From the NCBI GenBank assembly GCA_947624125.1, contig CANQIY010000045.1:1-7606 (forward strand): a stretch of DNA of 7,606 nt, read 5' to 3'. The notes beneath the pieces were generated by a model. It did not search any database. It saw only the letters and a list, made by a program, of their open reading frames with translations, and had not been told where the DNA came from. The position numbers and the translations under genes were made by a program. The DNA comes from an uncultured Bacilli bacterium. GTDB lineage: Bacteria; Bacillota_I; Bacilli_A; RF39; UBA660. Below are positions 1 through 6,433 of the stretch, one piece after another. Position 1 is the stretch's first letter. Each line of letters starts with the position of its first letter.

Positions 1-29
1 TTATCTTTTTCTTAGTTTTCAACATTTTA

Positions 30-61
30 AAAAAATAGAAATTTTTAATCTCTATCTTTTT
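30..61 (-). terminator. Possible weak terminator after the lepA-to-GDPD operon
   Basis: An AT-rich imperfect hairpin: ATAGA (35-39) pairs with TCTAT (51-55), and A30-A34 pairs with T57-T61 around a bulged C56, with an 11-nt loop. Read on the minus strand it is followed by a run of U. It lies about 40 to 75 nt past the stop codon of the phosphodiesterase gene. The stem has only one G-C pair, so in DNA this rich in A and T it may be chance. The rest of 1-103 shows no gene or RNA that I recognise. Confidence 0.25.
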
Positions 62-103
62 AAGTCTGAATTGTTACTAAATTTTGAAATATTTTTTTAA
101 GCC

Positions 104-682
104 TTAATCGACGATATAAAAAACATTTGAAAAACGTTTATTTTCAAAAAGACCATACGAAAATATTTCAAGATTTGATAGTGTATCAACCATTTTTTTA
201 GTAAGTAAACTATTTAAAATAGCCACAAATTGTAAAGGCTTTTTTTCTTTATTAGTATTTAAAACATAATTTAAAATTCCCACTTTATACGTTTTATTCT
301 CAACATTTATTTTATCAATTAAAGAGTTAGAAAAACTCATAACATAAATATTTTTATTTTGATATTTAGTTAATAATTTAATAAATTTAGGAAAACTACT
401 AATATTTTTTAATTCAATTAAAAATATTTTATCACTTTTGATATTTAAAACCATTTTTAAAGTAGGAATAAATCTTGGTAAATCTTTTAAATTTAAATTA
501 CTAATTAACATTCCATTCCATAAGGCATCATGATAAATAACAAATTCATGGTCTTTCGTTTCTCTTACATCAAATTCTACTCCCACATAATTATTATCTA
601 ATAAGGCATCTTTAATAGCCATATATGTATTTTCTTTTATTGTACTTGTATACTTACCCCTGTGTTTAATTAACTTATACAA
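104..682 (-). CDS. Short glycerophosphodiester phosphodiesterase (GDPD family)
   Basis: This probably hydrolyses glycerophosphodiesters, the deacylated phospholipid head groups, to glycerol 3-phosphate and an alcohol. Numbered from the start chosen here, the family's catalytic signature is present: HRG at 7-9, ENT at 17-19, the metal-ligand segment GVEFDV at 34-39 (E36, D38), the second histidine in YHD at 50-52 (H51), and the acidic ligand in IELK at 89-92 (E90). The spacing of E36, D38 and H51 matches the family. I start at the TTG at 682 because an AGGTGAT ribosome-binding site at 694-688 lies 5 nt upstream. A GTG at 691 is in frame but lies inside that site. The protein has 192 residues, whereas typical members have about 240. 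It stops where the last strand, usually a GIITDYP-like motif, should follow. There is no signal peptide or membrane segment, so it is probably cytoplasmic. It is the last gene of the operon, 45 nt after the cadherin-like gene. The family call is firm; substrate and activity are not. Confidence 0.85.
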   Translation of the reverse strand: MYKLIKHRGKYTSTIKENTYMAIKDALLDNNYVGVEFDVRETKDHEFVIYHDALWNGMLISNLNLKDLPRFIPTLKMVLNIKSDKIFLIELKNISSFPKFIKLLTKYQNKNIYVMSFSNSLIDKINVENKTYKVGILNYVLNTNKEKKPLQFVAILNSLLTKKMVDTLSNLEIFSYGLFENKRFSNVFYIVD

Positions 683-687
683 AAAAA

Positions 688-694
688 TCACCTA
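688..694 (-). promoter_or_regulatory. Ribosome-binding site deciding the TTG start of the GDPD gene
   Basis: AGGTGAT on the minus strand matches the extended anti-Shine-Dalgarno complement. It sits 5 nt before the TTG at 682-680. It contains the alternative GTG start (691-689), which makes that GTG unlikely as the initiation codon. Confidence 0.6.
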
Positions 695-727
695 TTAAAT
701 ATTATTTAAATAGCTGATTTTTAAAAC

Positions 728-1126
728 TTATTTAACTTTTGGTTTAAATAAAAACGTAAATATGATAATAATTAAAAGGAAGAGTGAACAGGCTAGTATT
801 TGAACATTTAGAATAGGTACTTCTTCTACTTTAGTAGCTTCCAAAGTATTTTTATAATTATCGATTCCTGAAACATTTTCACTTACCTCTTTATAAACAT
901 ATAAAGTATAAGTTTCTTCTTTATTATCTTTAAAAACATCTAAATAAAGAATATTTTCGCCTGCTTCTAAATAATCATCCGTAAAATAAGTGCTTGCCCC
1001 TTCTTCTACTTCATAACTTATCTCTAACTTATTTATATTACTTTCCACCGTTATCGTATATTCATAAATATATTTAGAAAACGGATAATCCATGAGCCCA
1101 TTTAATATTTCTAACTTTTCTAGCAT
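728..1126 (-). CDS. Cadherin-like beta-sandwich protein with C-terminal membrane anchor
   Basis: A 132-residue protein in two parts. Residues 1-82 fit the cadherin-like beta-sandwich domain (Pfam Cadherin-like family): a start of the LEKLEI type, then a PFS..Y.YEYTITV strand, a G-x-N-x-L turn near residue 57, and a closing YTLYVYKE strand. After an acidic linker comes a hydrophobic helix at about 104-127 and a short basic tail, KPKVK. There is no N-terminal signal peptide. I prefer the ATG at 1126 because AGTGAT at 1135-1130 has the same spacing as the ribosome site of the gene at 5083. A TTG at 1153 would add nine residues but lacks such a site. The gene lies 37 nt after hemW and 45 nt before the GDPD gene, in the same operon. 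Such domains usually mediate binding at the cell surface; the ligand cannot be told. The acidic side before the helix and basic side after it predict the C-terminus inside and the domain outside. Confidence 0.75.
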   Translation of the reverse strand: MLEKLEILNGLMDYPFSKYIYEYTITVESNINKLEISYEVEEGASTYFTDDYLEAGENILYLDVFKDNKEETYTLYVYKEVSENVSGIDNYKNTLEATKVEEVPILNVQILACSLFLLIIIIFTFLFKPKVK

Positions 1127-1163
1127 AATATCACTATATTTATTTTTAACCAAAATAATATAT

Positions 1164-2252
1164 TTATACTAATTTAAGTAAAATCTCATCCATTACATAT
1201 ATTTTATTAGGATTTATAGCAATATAACCATCTTTATAGATTAAATCCCCATTTTTAAGAAGAGGTTTAATGGGAAAAACATCTTGCATATTAACTTTAT
1301 ATTTATCATAAAATTCTCTTATATTAAGACCTTTTAATAATCTTAAACCTAAAATTAATTCATATTCCATTATTTCTTTTTTAGCAAGAAGAGTATCACT
1401 ACTTTTATACTCACCCTTTAAATAATTAGAAAGACTTCTCGTATTGTCATAACGAACGCCATTAATATAACCTGATGCCCCACAACCAAAGCCATAATAT
1501 TCTTTATTTTGCCAATAAATTAAATTATGTTTGGCTTCATAACCTTTTTTCGCAAAATTACTAACTTCATAATGTTCATAACCTAATTTAACTAAATATT
1601 TACCAATATATTGATACATTTTTGCATCATCATCTTCATTAATATTTTTGATTTGTTGATAATTTAAAAAAGTATTATCTAAAATCATTAGACTATAAGT
1701 ACTTATATGTTCTGGGTTTAGAGAAGTTAATAATTTTAAATCTTGTTTTAAGATTTTTAAACTTTCTTTAGGTAAAGCATATATTAAATCTAAATTAATA
1801 TTATTAAAACCTACTTCTCTTATTAATTTAATCTTTTCTTTTGTATCTTCATAATTATTTTTTCTTCGCATTAGTAATAGATTTTCTTCATTAAAAGATT
1901 CTATCCCAATACTTAAACGATTAACACCATACTTTTTTAATAAATTAAGGAGAGTTTTATTAATATCTTCAATATTACATTCAAAAGTAAATTCTTCTAA
2001 AGAAGGGCTTACAAACATTTGTAAAAATGATAATAATTCTTCGATTTGCTTATAAGTTAAAGAAGAAGGAGTTCCACCCCCAATATAAATAGTATTTATT
2101 ACCTCTCCCATATAACGCGCTTGTATTTCTTCTTTTAAACATTTTAAATAAGCAAGAGCCCACTCTTCATGATATAAAACTTTACAAAAATCACAATAAG
2201 TACAAATCGACTTACAAAAAGGAATATGAATATAAAGACCTACATTAGCCAT
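1164..2252 (-). CDS. hemW: HemW, radical SAM haem chaperone-like protein (formerly annotated coproporphyrinogen III oxidase-like)
   Basis: A 362-residue radical SAM protein, close to the family's usual 370-380. The [4Fe-4S] cluster cysteines are C13, C17 and C20 (CxxxCxxC) directly after the IHIPF motif, with a further cysteine at C23. The SAM-binding GGGTP is at 58-62, an NRLSIGIESF segment is at 111-120, YEVSNFA is at 228-234, and the HNxxYW motif typical of HemW is at 242-247 (HNLIYW), followed by a GCGASG stretch at 256-261. The C-terminal HemW-type winged region is present. HemW binds haem and is linked to its delivery to haem enzymes; it is not the classical oxygen-independent coproporphyrinogen dehydrogenase HemN. 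The ATG overlaps the end of the upstream HTH gene by 8 nt and has only a weak ribosome site, so translation is probably coupled. lepA-hemW linkage is common in Bacillota. Whether this organism makes or imports haem is not visible here. Confidence 0.94.
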   Translation of the reverse strand: MANVGLYIHIPFCKSICTYCDFCKVLYHEEWALAYLKCLKEEIQARYMGEVINTIYIGGGTPSSLTYKQIEELLSFLQMFVSPSLEEFTFECNIEDINKTLLNLLKKYGVNRLSIGIESFNEENLLLMRRKNNYEDTKEKIKLIREVGFNNINLDLIYALPKESLKILKQDLKLLTSLNPEHISTYSLMILDNTFLNYQQIKNINEDDDAKMYQYIGKYLVKLGYEHYEVSNFAKKGYEAKHNLIYWQNKEYYGFGCGASGYINGVRYDNTRSLSNYLKGEYKSSDTLLAKKEIMEYELILGLRLLKGLNIREFYDKYKVNMQDVFPIKPLLKNGDLIYKDGYIAINPNKIYVMDEILLKLV

Positions 2253-3129
2253 TTTTACGGCCTGTTTTTAAAATAGTATTATAATTATCAACGGAAATAA
2301 TGCGAATATAATCGACTAAATTTTCTCTTCTTTGTAGTAAAGCTTTTTTATTTTCAACATATTTATTTGCTTTTTTAGTATAATTACTACGATGAATATT
2401 AAACATATCAGCAATATTACTATCAGATAAACCATATTTTAATTGATATTTAATTAAAGAAGATAAAACTTCTTCCGAAATGGTTTCTCCAGGCACTCTA
2501 TTTTCTTTAAATATTTTTAAAACTTTATCGTCTAAAACTTCATAAATAAGTTTAGCTCTTTCTTCTTTATTCGAAGAGTCTAAATAATTTTTATAATAAA
2601 AAATCAATTGATTTTTAGCTAAAGTTTGATTATAATTTTCAAATTCTAGAAATTGAAAGGTCCGATTAGGAATATTTAAAGGTCTAAATGCCTCATCTAA
2701 TTCTTCCTTACTATAACCAAATAACTCCTCTACAGTTTTAAACTTAAGACGGAAAGTAAGCATTAAATGTAATAAAAATTTCATTTGTTCTTCCCTTTTA
2801 CTATAAAATATATCTAAACGTAATTTTCTTTGCCCATTATCACTATTATTCATTCTTGAAATTTCTCCTCCTAATATCTTTCCATGTAATTTATTTTCTT
2901 GTCTTAATTTTGTTATTTCATTATATTTAGCTATTCCTTCATTAATGCCAAAGACCGCTTTCATTCTTTCCACATCATTTAATCTTCTTTGAACATTAGA
3001 AGAAGAAATACCAGTCATTTCAGCTAGTTCAATATCACTCTTTCTTGTTTTTAGAAATAATTCTGTTAATAATTTAACTTCTTGTAATCTTTTATCTTCT
3101 CTTATTCTCATTAGTTCTTCATTGTTCAT
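2245..3129 (-). CDS. Uncharacterised protein with helix-turn-helix segments at both ends
   Basis: I do not recognise a named family for this 294-residue protein. Near the N-terminus (about 31-53) is a helix-turn-helix of the type DIELAEMTGISSSNVQRRL, reminiscent of short HTH regulators such as SpoIIID. Near the C-terminus (about 232-258) is a second one, LSDSNIADMFNIHRSNYTKK. Between them a helical part contains a third, weaker candidate around 130-148 (KTVEELFGYSKEELDEAF). There are many charged residues and no membrane segment, so it is probably a cytoplasmic DNA-binding protein. I start at the ATG at 3129 because AAGGAG at 3143-3138 lies 8 nt upstream; in-frame GTG (3138) and ATG (3135) codons overlap or abut that site. 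The gene overlaps the end of lepA by 11 nt and hemW by 8 nt, so the three are probably co-translated. HrcA often sits near lepA and hemW, but nothing here resembles HrcA. Confidence 0.8.
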   Translation of the reverse strand: MNNEELMRIREDKRLQEVKLLTELFLKTRKSDIELAEMTGISSSNVQRRLNDVERMKAVFGINEGIAKYNEITKLRQENKLHGKILGGEISRMNNSDNGQRKLRLDIFYSKREEQMKFLLHLMLTFRLKFKTVEELFGYSKEELDEAFRPLNIPNRTFQFLEFENYNQTLAKNQLIFYYKNYLDSSNKEERAKLIYEVLDDKVLKIFKENRVPGETISEEVLSSLIKYQLKYGLSDSNIADMFNIHRSNYTKKANKYVENKKALLQRRENLVDYIRIISVDNYNTILKTGRKNG

Positions 3130-4924
3130 TTTCATCACTCCTTAAAATACTTAAAAAAGCTTCGGTTGGAACTTCAACCCGCCCAACCATCTTCATTCTT
3201 TTTTTACCTTCTTTTTGAGCTTCGAGTTGTTTTCTCTTTCTTGTTATATCCCCACCGTAACATTTAGCTAAAACATTTTTCTTCATAGCGCTTATATTTT
3301 CTCTTGCTATAACTTTCGAACCGATACTTGCTTGAATGCTAACTTGAAACATTTGTCTTGGTATAACTTCCTTTAATTTTTGGGTAATACTTCTTCCCTT
3401 TTCATAAGCAAAATCTTTATGAATAATTAAAGATAAGGCATCAACTTTTTCCCCATTAAGTAAAATATCCATTTTTACTAAATGACTTTCTTTATAACCG
3501 ATTAAATCATAATCAAAAGAGGCATAGCCATTCGTCCTACTTTTAAGTTTATCATAAAAATCATAGACAATTTCCGCTAAAGGAAGTTCATAATGAATAT
3601 TTACTCTTGTATCATTAATATAATCTATACTTTTATAAATACCTCTTTTATTTTGACATAATTCCATAATGCTACCAATATAACTAGAAGGAGTAATAAT
3701 ACTTGTATAGATAAATGGTTCTTTAATCATTTTAATTTTTTCACGGGAAGGCATTTTATTGGGATTATCAATAATTAATTTTTCATTATCAGTAAGATAA
3801 GCTTCATAGACAACTGTTGGACTTGTAACAACAATTTCTAAATTAAATTCTCTCTCTAGTCTAGTTGTAATTATTTCAGAATGAAGAAGTCCTAAGAAAC
3901 CAGCATGGAAACCAAAACCTAAAGCTTCGCTTGTAATTGGTTCAAAAGTTAAAGATGCATCACTTAACTTTAATTTATTTAAAGCATCTTTCAGTAAATC
4001 ATATTTACTAGCATCGATAGGATAAATACCACAAAATACCATTGGTTTCATCGGTTTATAACCTTCTAAAGGAGATGATGCTTCTCTTCCTAAAACTGTT
4101 ATTGTATCACCAACATGAATACTTGAAATATCTTTGATAGATGCCGCTAAAAAGCCAACTTCACCACTTTTAATTGAGGTAACCAATTCTTCTTTTGGCG
4201 TTTTAAAACCAAGTGATGTTACTTCAAATACTTTATTCGTTGCAAATGTTTTGATTTTATCTTTAACATTAATGGTACCATTTACAACTTTAATTAATAA
4301 TACAACTCCTTTGTAACTATCAAAATAAGAATCGTATATTAAAGCCTGTACATTAGCATTTTCATTTACAATAGGAGGTTTTATTCTCTCTACTACTGCT
4401 TGCAATAATTCATCGACACCTTCACCAGTTTTACCACTACATAAAATAATTTCTTCTTCCTTAAAACCTAAAACATTAACTAATTCATTACTTACTTTTT
4501 CAATGTTAGCATTAGGTAAATCGATTTTATTAATAACTGGTATAATAGTTAAATCATTAGCAAGAGCTAAATATAAATTGGCGATGGTTTGAGCTTCAAT
4601 TCCCTGCGTAGCATCAACTACTAAAATAGCACCTTCACAAGCTGCTAAACTACGACTAACTTCATAAGAAAAATCAACATGCCCGGGAGTATCAATTAAA
4701 TTTAAAATATATTCTTTATTTTGCTCTTGATATTTTAGTTTAACCGTATTAAGTTTGATGGTTATTCCTCTTTCTCTTTCAATATCCATACTATCTAAGA
4801 GCTGTTCTTTCATTTCTCTTTTGGAAACTGCTCCCGTTTTTTCTAAAATTCTATCAGCCAAAGTACTTTTCCCATGGTCAATATGAGCAATAATTGAAAA
4901 ATTTCTTATATAAACCTCTTGCAT
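3119..4924 (-). CDS. lepA: Translation factor LepA (elongation factor 4), ribosome-associated GTPase
   Basis: A complete 601-residue LepA, of normal length. GTPase motifs, numbered from the ATG at 4924: P-loop AHIDHGKST at 13-21, the switch I RGITI near 52-56, DTPGH at 78-82 with the catalytic histidine H82, and NKID at 132-135. Domain II, two EF-G-like alpha/beta domains and the LepA-specific C-terminal domain follow. The last carries the diagnostic AKCYGGDITRKRK stretch at about 553-565, the QKEGKKRMK segment and a closing VPTEAFLSIL. EF4 acts on the ribosome during initiation or stalled elongation; its exact role is still debated. An ATG at 4936 would add MVCF, but the ATG at 4924 gives the normal N-terminus (QEVYIRNFSIIAHIDHGKST), with only a weak GGTG ribosome site. 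It is the first gene of the minus-strand operon and is divergent from the gene at 5083. It ends with TGA, used as a true stop. Confidence 0.97.
   Translation of the reverse strand: MQEVYIRNFSIIAHIDHGKSTLADRILEKTGAVSKREMKEQLLDSMDIERERGITIKLNTVKLKYQEQNKEYILNLIDTPGHVDFSYEVSRSLAACEGAILVVDATQGIEAQTIANLYLALANDLTIIPVINKIDLPNANIEKVSNELVNVLGFKEEEIILCSGKTGEGVDELLQAVVERIKPPIVNENANVQALIYDSYFDSYKGVVLLIKVVNGTINVKDKIKTFATNKVFEVTSLGFKTPKEELVTSIKSGEVGFLAASIKDISSIHVGDTITVLGREASSPLEGYKPMKPMVFCGIYPIDASKYDLLKDALNKLKLSDASLTFEPITSEALGFGFHAGFLGLLHSEIITTRLEREFNLEIVVTSPTVVYEAYLTDNEKLIIDNPNKMPSREKIKMIKEPFIYTSIITPSSYIGSIMELCQNKRGIYKSIDYINDTRVNIHYELPLAEIVYDFYDKLKSRTNGYASFDYDLIGYKESHLVKMDILLNGEKVDALSLIIHKDFAYEKGRSITQKLKEVIPRQMFQVSIQASIGSKVIARENISAMKKNVLAKCYGGDITRKRKQLEAQKEGKKRMKMVGRVEVPTEAFLSILRSDENEQ
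3138..3143 (-). promoter_or_regulatory. Ribosome-binding site of the HTH gene, inside the end of lepA
   Basis: AAGGAG on the minus strand lies within the last codons of lepA, 8 nt before the ATG at 3129. Its position argues against the GTG at 3138, whose first base is the last base of this site, and against the ATG at 3135, which starts only 2 nt later. Ribosomes finishing lepA would cover the site, which fits coupled translation. Confidence 0.6.
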
Positions 4925-4968
4925 AAAACACACCATATCTATAATATCATATAAATATTTATTTAGAA

Positions 4969-4996
4969 AGTATAAGTAAAATAAATTAAACTACAA
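4969..4996 (-). promoter_or_regulatory. Tentative lepA operon promoter
   Basis: On the minus strand, TATACT (4974-4969) matches the -10 box at five of six positions. A weak TTGTAG (4996-4991) lies 16 nt upstream. This would give a leader of roughly 35-40 nt before lepA. The -35 match is poor and the region is mostly A and T, so other choices such as TATTAT near 4940-4947 are possible. The operon needs a promoter somewhere in 4925-5060, but which one is uncertain. Confidence 0.25.
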
Positions 4997-5030
4997 TAAG
5001 TAAAGGATGCATTCCATATTTGACATTATT

Positions 5031-5059
5031 TTGACAAAATATAAAATTTATGCTATAAT
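5031..5059 (+). promoter_or_regulatory. Strong sigma-A promoter of the 5083-def operon
   Basis: A perfect -35 TTGACA at 5031-5036, a 17-nt spacer and a perfect -10 TATAAT at 5054-5059. TG at 5051-5052 makes it an extended -10 (TGnTATAAT). Transcription should start near 5066, leaving a leader of under 20 nt. A second TTGACA at 5020-5025 lies exactly 11 nt upstream, with no -10 box at the right distance of its own. Confidence 0.88.
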
Positions 5060-5072
5060 TTAAGCGATTTCT

Positions 5073-5079
5073 AGGTGAT
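5073..5079 (+). promoter_or_regulatory. Ribosome-binding site of the gene at 5083
   Basis: AGGTGAT, with its AGG core 7 nt before the ATG at 5083. The same site and spacing, GTGAT-ATT-ATG, recurs before the cadherin-like gene at 1126, which supports both starts. Confidence 0.65.
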
Positions 5080-5082
5080 ATT

Positions 5083-5853
5083 ATGGGGTATAATTTAATT
5101 TCTTTTAAAAATAAATATAATTATGAAATAATTAACAATTATACAAAAGTTCCTGCTTTTCATAAATTAGATGAACATCGCTTAGAAGATATTTGTTCTT
5201 TCTCTACTAATTTTGAAGATGAAGAAGAATTACGATTATTTTTAAAAGAAATGAATTTTATTTCCTTAGAATTTGCCGAAGAAAAAATAGGAGTTTTGCA
5301 AGAACATGCCGGACAAAAAAGAATTTATACTGTTCCTTATGCCCAAGATGTTTGCCTTTTCAATTTAGATTATTTAAAAAAGTATTTTATAAATAATTTA
5401 AATAATTTAATGTTTATGGATTATTTTTTAAAAGAATATGGAGTCAAATTAGCTAATGTAAATTTATTTAGTGAAGAGGTTGCCATGCTTAAAAATGCTA
5501 CTTATTTCTATCGCAAAAAGAATTATTTACCTAATTATGCAGGTAACGCTATGGAAACATTTTTACATAAATTTTTATATCGTTCTAATAAACAAAAAGA
5601 ATATTCCCTAAGTTTTACAAGAATGTTTCATTTAGTTAATTTTATTATAAATTATGAAAATAAATTTAATTTACGAAAGAAAAAAGAGAACGACGATATT
5701 ACCAACCAATATGACTTATTAAAACATTATGAAAAGTTAAGAAATGAGTGTTTTTTACAAGAAGAAAAAGATGCTTATGAAAAAGAAATAAATAAGATAA
5801 ATAAAAATATTAATTATTTAGAAAATGAACAAATAAGAAGGAGGAAAAAATAA
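5083..5853 (+). CDS. Uncharacterised soluble protein with coiled-coil tail, cotranscribed with def
   Basis: I do not recognise this 256-residue protein. It has no signal peptide and no membrane segment. Residues 1-200 look like a mixed alpha/beta domain rich in aromatic residues; the blocks most likely to be conserved are KVPAFHKLDEHRLEDI (22-37), an acidic loop FEDEEELRLFLKEMNF (44-59), QKRIYTVPYAQDVCLF (78-93) and a KNYLPNYAGNAMETFLHKF block (146-164). A basic KKK patch at 199-201 leads into a strongly charged, coiled-coil-like helix at about 209-250, and the protein ends RRRKK. The start is set by the AGGTGAT site. It is the first gene after a consensus promoter, and its TAA stop overlaps the def ATG by one base, so both are made together. 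That suggests, without proving, a role near translation or nascent-chain processing. The basic tail could bind nucleic acid or ribosomes. Confidence 0.8.
   Translation: MGYNLISFKNKYNYEIINNYTKVPAFHKLDEHRLEDICSFSTNFEDEEELRLFLKEMNFISLEFAEEKIGVLQEHAGQKRIYTVPYAQDVCLFNLDYLKKYFINNLNNLMFMDYFLKEYGVKLANVNLFSEEVAMLKNATYFYRKKNYLPNYAGNAMETFLHKFLYRSNKQKEYSLSFTRMFHLVNFIINYENKFNLRKKKENDDITNQYDLLKHYEKLRNECFLQEEKDAYEKEINKINKNINYLENEQIRRRKK
5838..5844 (+). promoter_or_regulatory. Strong ribosome-binding site of def
   Basis: A full AAGGAGG lies 8 nt before the def ATG, inside the last codons of the upstream gene, where it also encodes part of that gene's RRRKK tail. With the TAATG overlap it should allow both coupled and independent initiation. 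Confidence 0.75.
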
Positions 5854-6407
5854 TGGAAAAGCCACCAAAAATTACGATATTAGATGAAAAAGACCAAACT
5901 TTAAGAAAAATAAGTAAAGAAGTTATTTTTCCTCTTTCTGAACAAGATAAAAAATTAATTGATGATGTCATTAAATATTTAACAATGAGTCAAATTGAAG
6001 AATATGCTGAAAAATATAATTTAAGACCGGGAATGGGACTCGCATTTATTCAAATGGGTATTCCTAAAAATATATTTATTATTGTTGAAGAATTAGAAGA
6101 TAAAAAATTTCAAAATTATGTCGTTATTAATCCTAAAATACTTAGTCATAGTGAAGAACTTGTCTATATTGGGGAAGGTGAAGGATGTCTAAGTGTTAAT
6201 AGAGAGGTTGAAGGTATTGTCCCAAGATATGCACGAATGACAATTTCCTACCAAGATATTTCAGGTAATAAAAAAGAAATAAGAGTAAGAGAAGATATCT
6301 CGGTAGCTTTTCAACATGAAATGGACCATCTTAATGGTATTATATTTGTTGATAAAATTGATAAGAAAAATCCTTTTAAAGATAAAGATAAAATGCGCGA
6401 AATTTAA
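5853..6407 (+). CDS. def: Peptide deformylase, type 2 (Gram-positive form)
   Basis: This removes the formyl group from the N-terminal methionine of new proteins as they leave the ribosome, using a metal ion. All three family motifs are visible: motif I GMGLAFIQ at 60-67, motif II EGCLS at 110-114 with metal ligand C112, and motif III QHEMDHL at 154-160 with metal ligands H155 and H159 and catalytic E156. The length of 184 residues, the insertion around 44-58 before motif I and the GEGCLSV segment match the type 2 enzymes of Staphylococcus and Bacillus. Motif I departs from the usual GxGLAAPQ: the second alanine is phenylalanine and the proline is isoleucine. The glutamine is kept, so an active enzyme is still likely. 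The gene starts within the stop of the upstream gene (TAATG). Its own TAA lies in the left arm of the terminator hairpin. Confidence 0.94.
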   Translation: MEKPPKITILDEKDQTLRKISKEVIFPLSEQDKKLIDDVIKYLTMSQIEEYAEKYNLRPGMGLAFIQMGIPKNIFIIVEELEDKKFQNYVVINPKILSHSEELVYIGEGEGCLSVNREVEGIVPRYARMTISYQDISGNKKEIRVREDISVAFQHEMDHLNGIIFVDKIDKKNPFKDKDKMREI

Positions 6408-6433
6408 AAAGCCTTTTCATATTAAGGCTTTTT
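6406..6433. terminator. Bidirectional rho-independent terminator
   Basis: A perfect 10-bp inverted repeat: AAAAAGCCTT at 6406-6415 and AAGGCTTTTT at 6424-6433, with an 8-nt loop. Both strands end in a run of T, so it can stop def transcription from the left and the convergent gene from the right. It overlaps both stop codons: the def TAA ends at 6407 and the convergent gene's TAA is at 6435-6433. Confidence 0.9.

Noticed and set aside
1..103. A CRISPR array, tRNA or small RNA in the gene-free left edge
   Set aside because: The stretch is almost only A and T runs, with no repeats, no cloverleaf and just one weak hairpin.
3119..3121. Possible use of the Mollicutes code, where TGA encodes tryptophan
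   Set aside because: lepA ends at TGA exactly at the family's normal C-terminus, and tryptophans in the other genes are encoded by TGG, so the standard bacterial code fits.
2245..3129. The HTH gene as hrcA, given its place beside lepA and hemW
   Set aside because: The HrcA winged-helix start and its characteristic motifs are missing, there are HTH segments at both ends, and no CIRCE operator is seen in the window.
4134..4316. A 60-codon plus-strand open frame
   Set aside because: It lies fully inside lepA on the opposite strand, has no ribosome site and is explained by the coding pattern of lepA.
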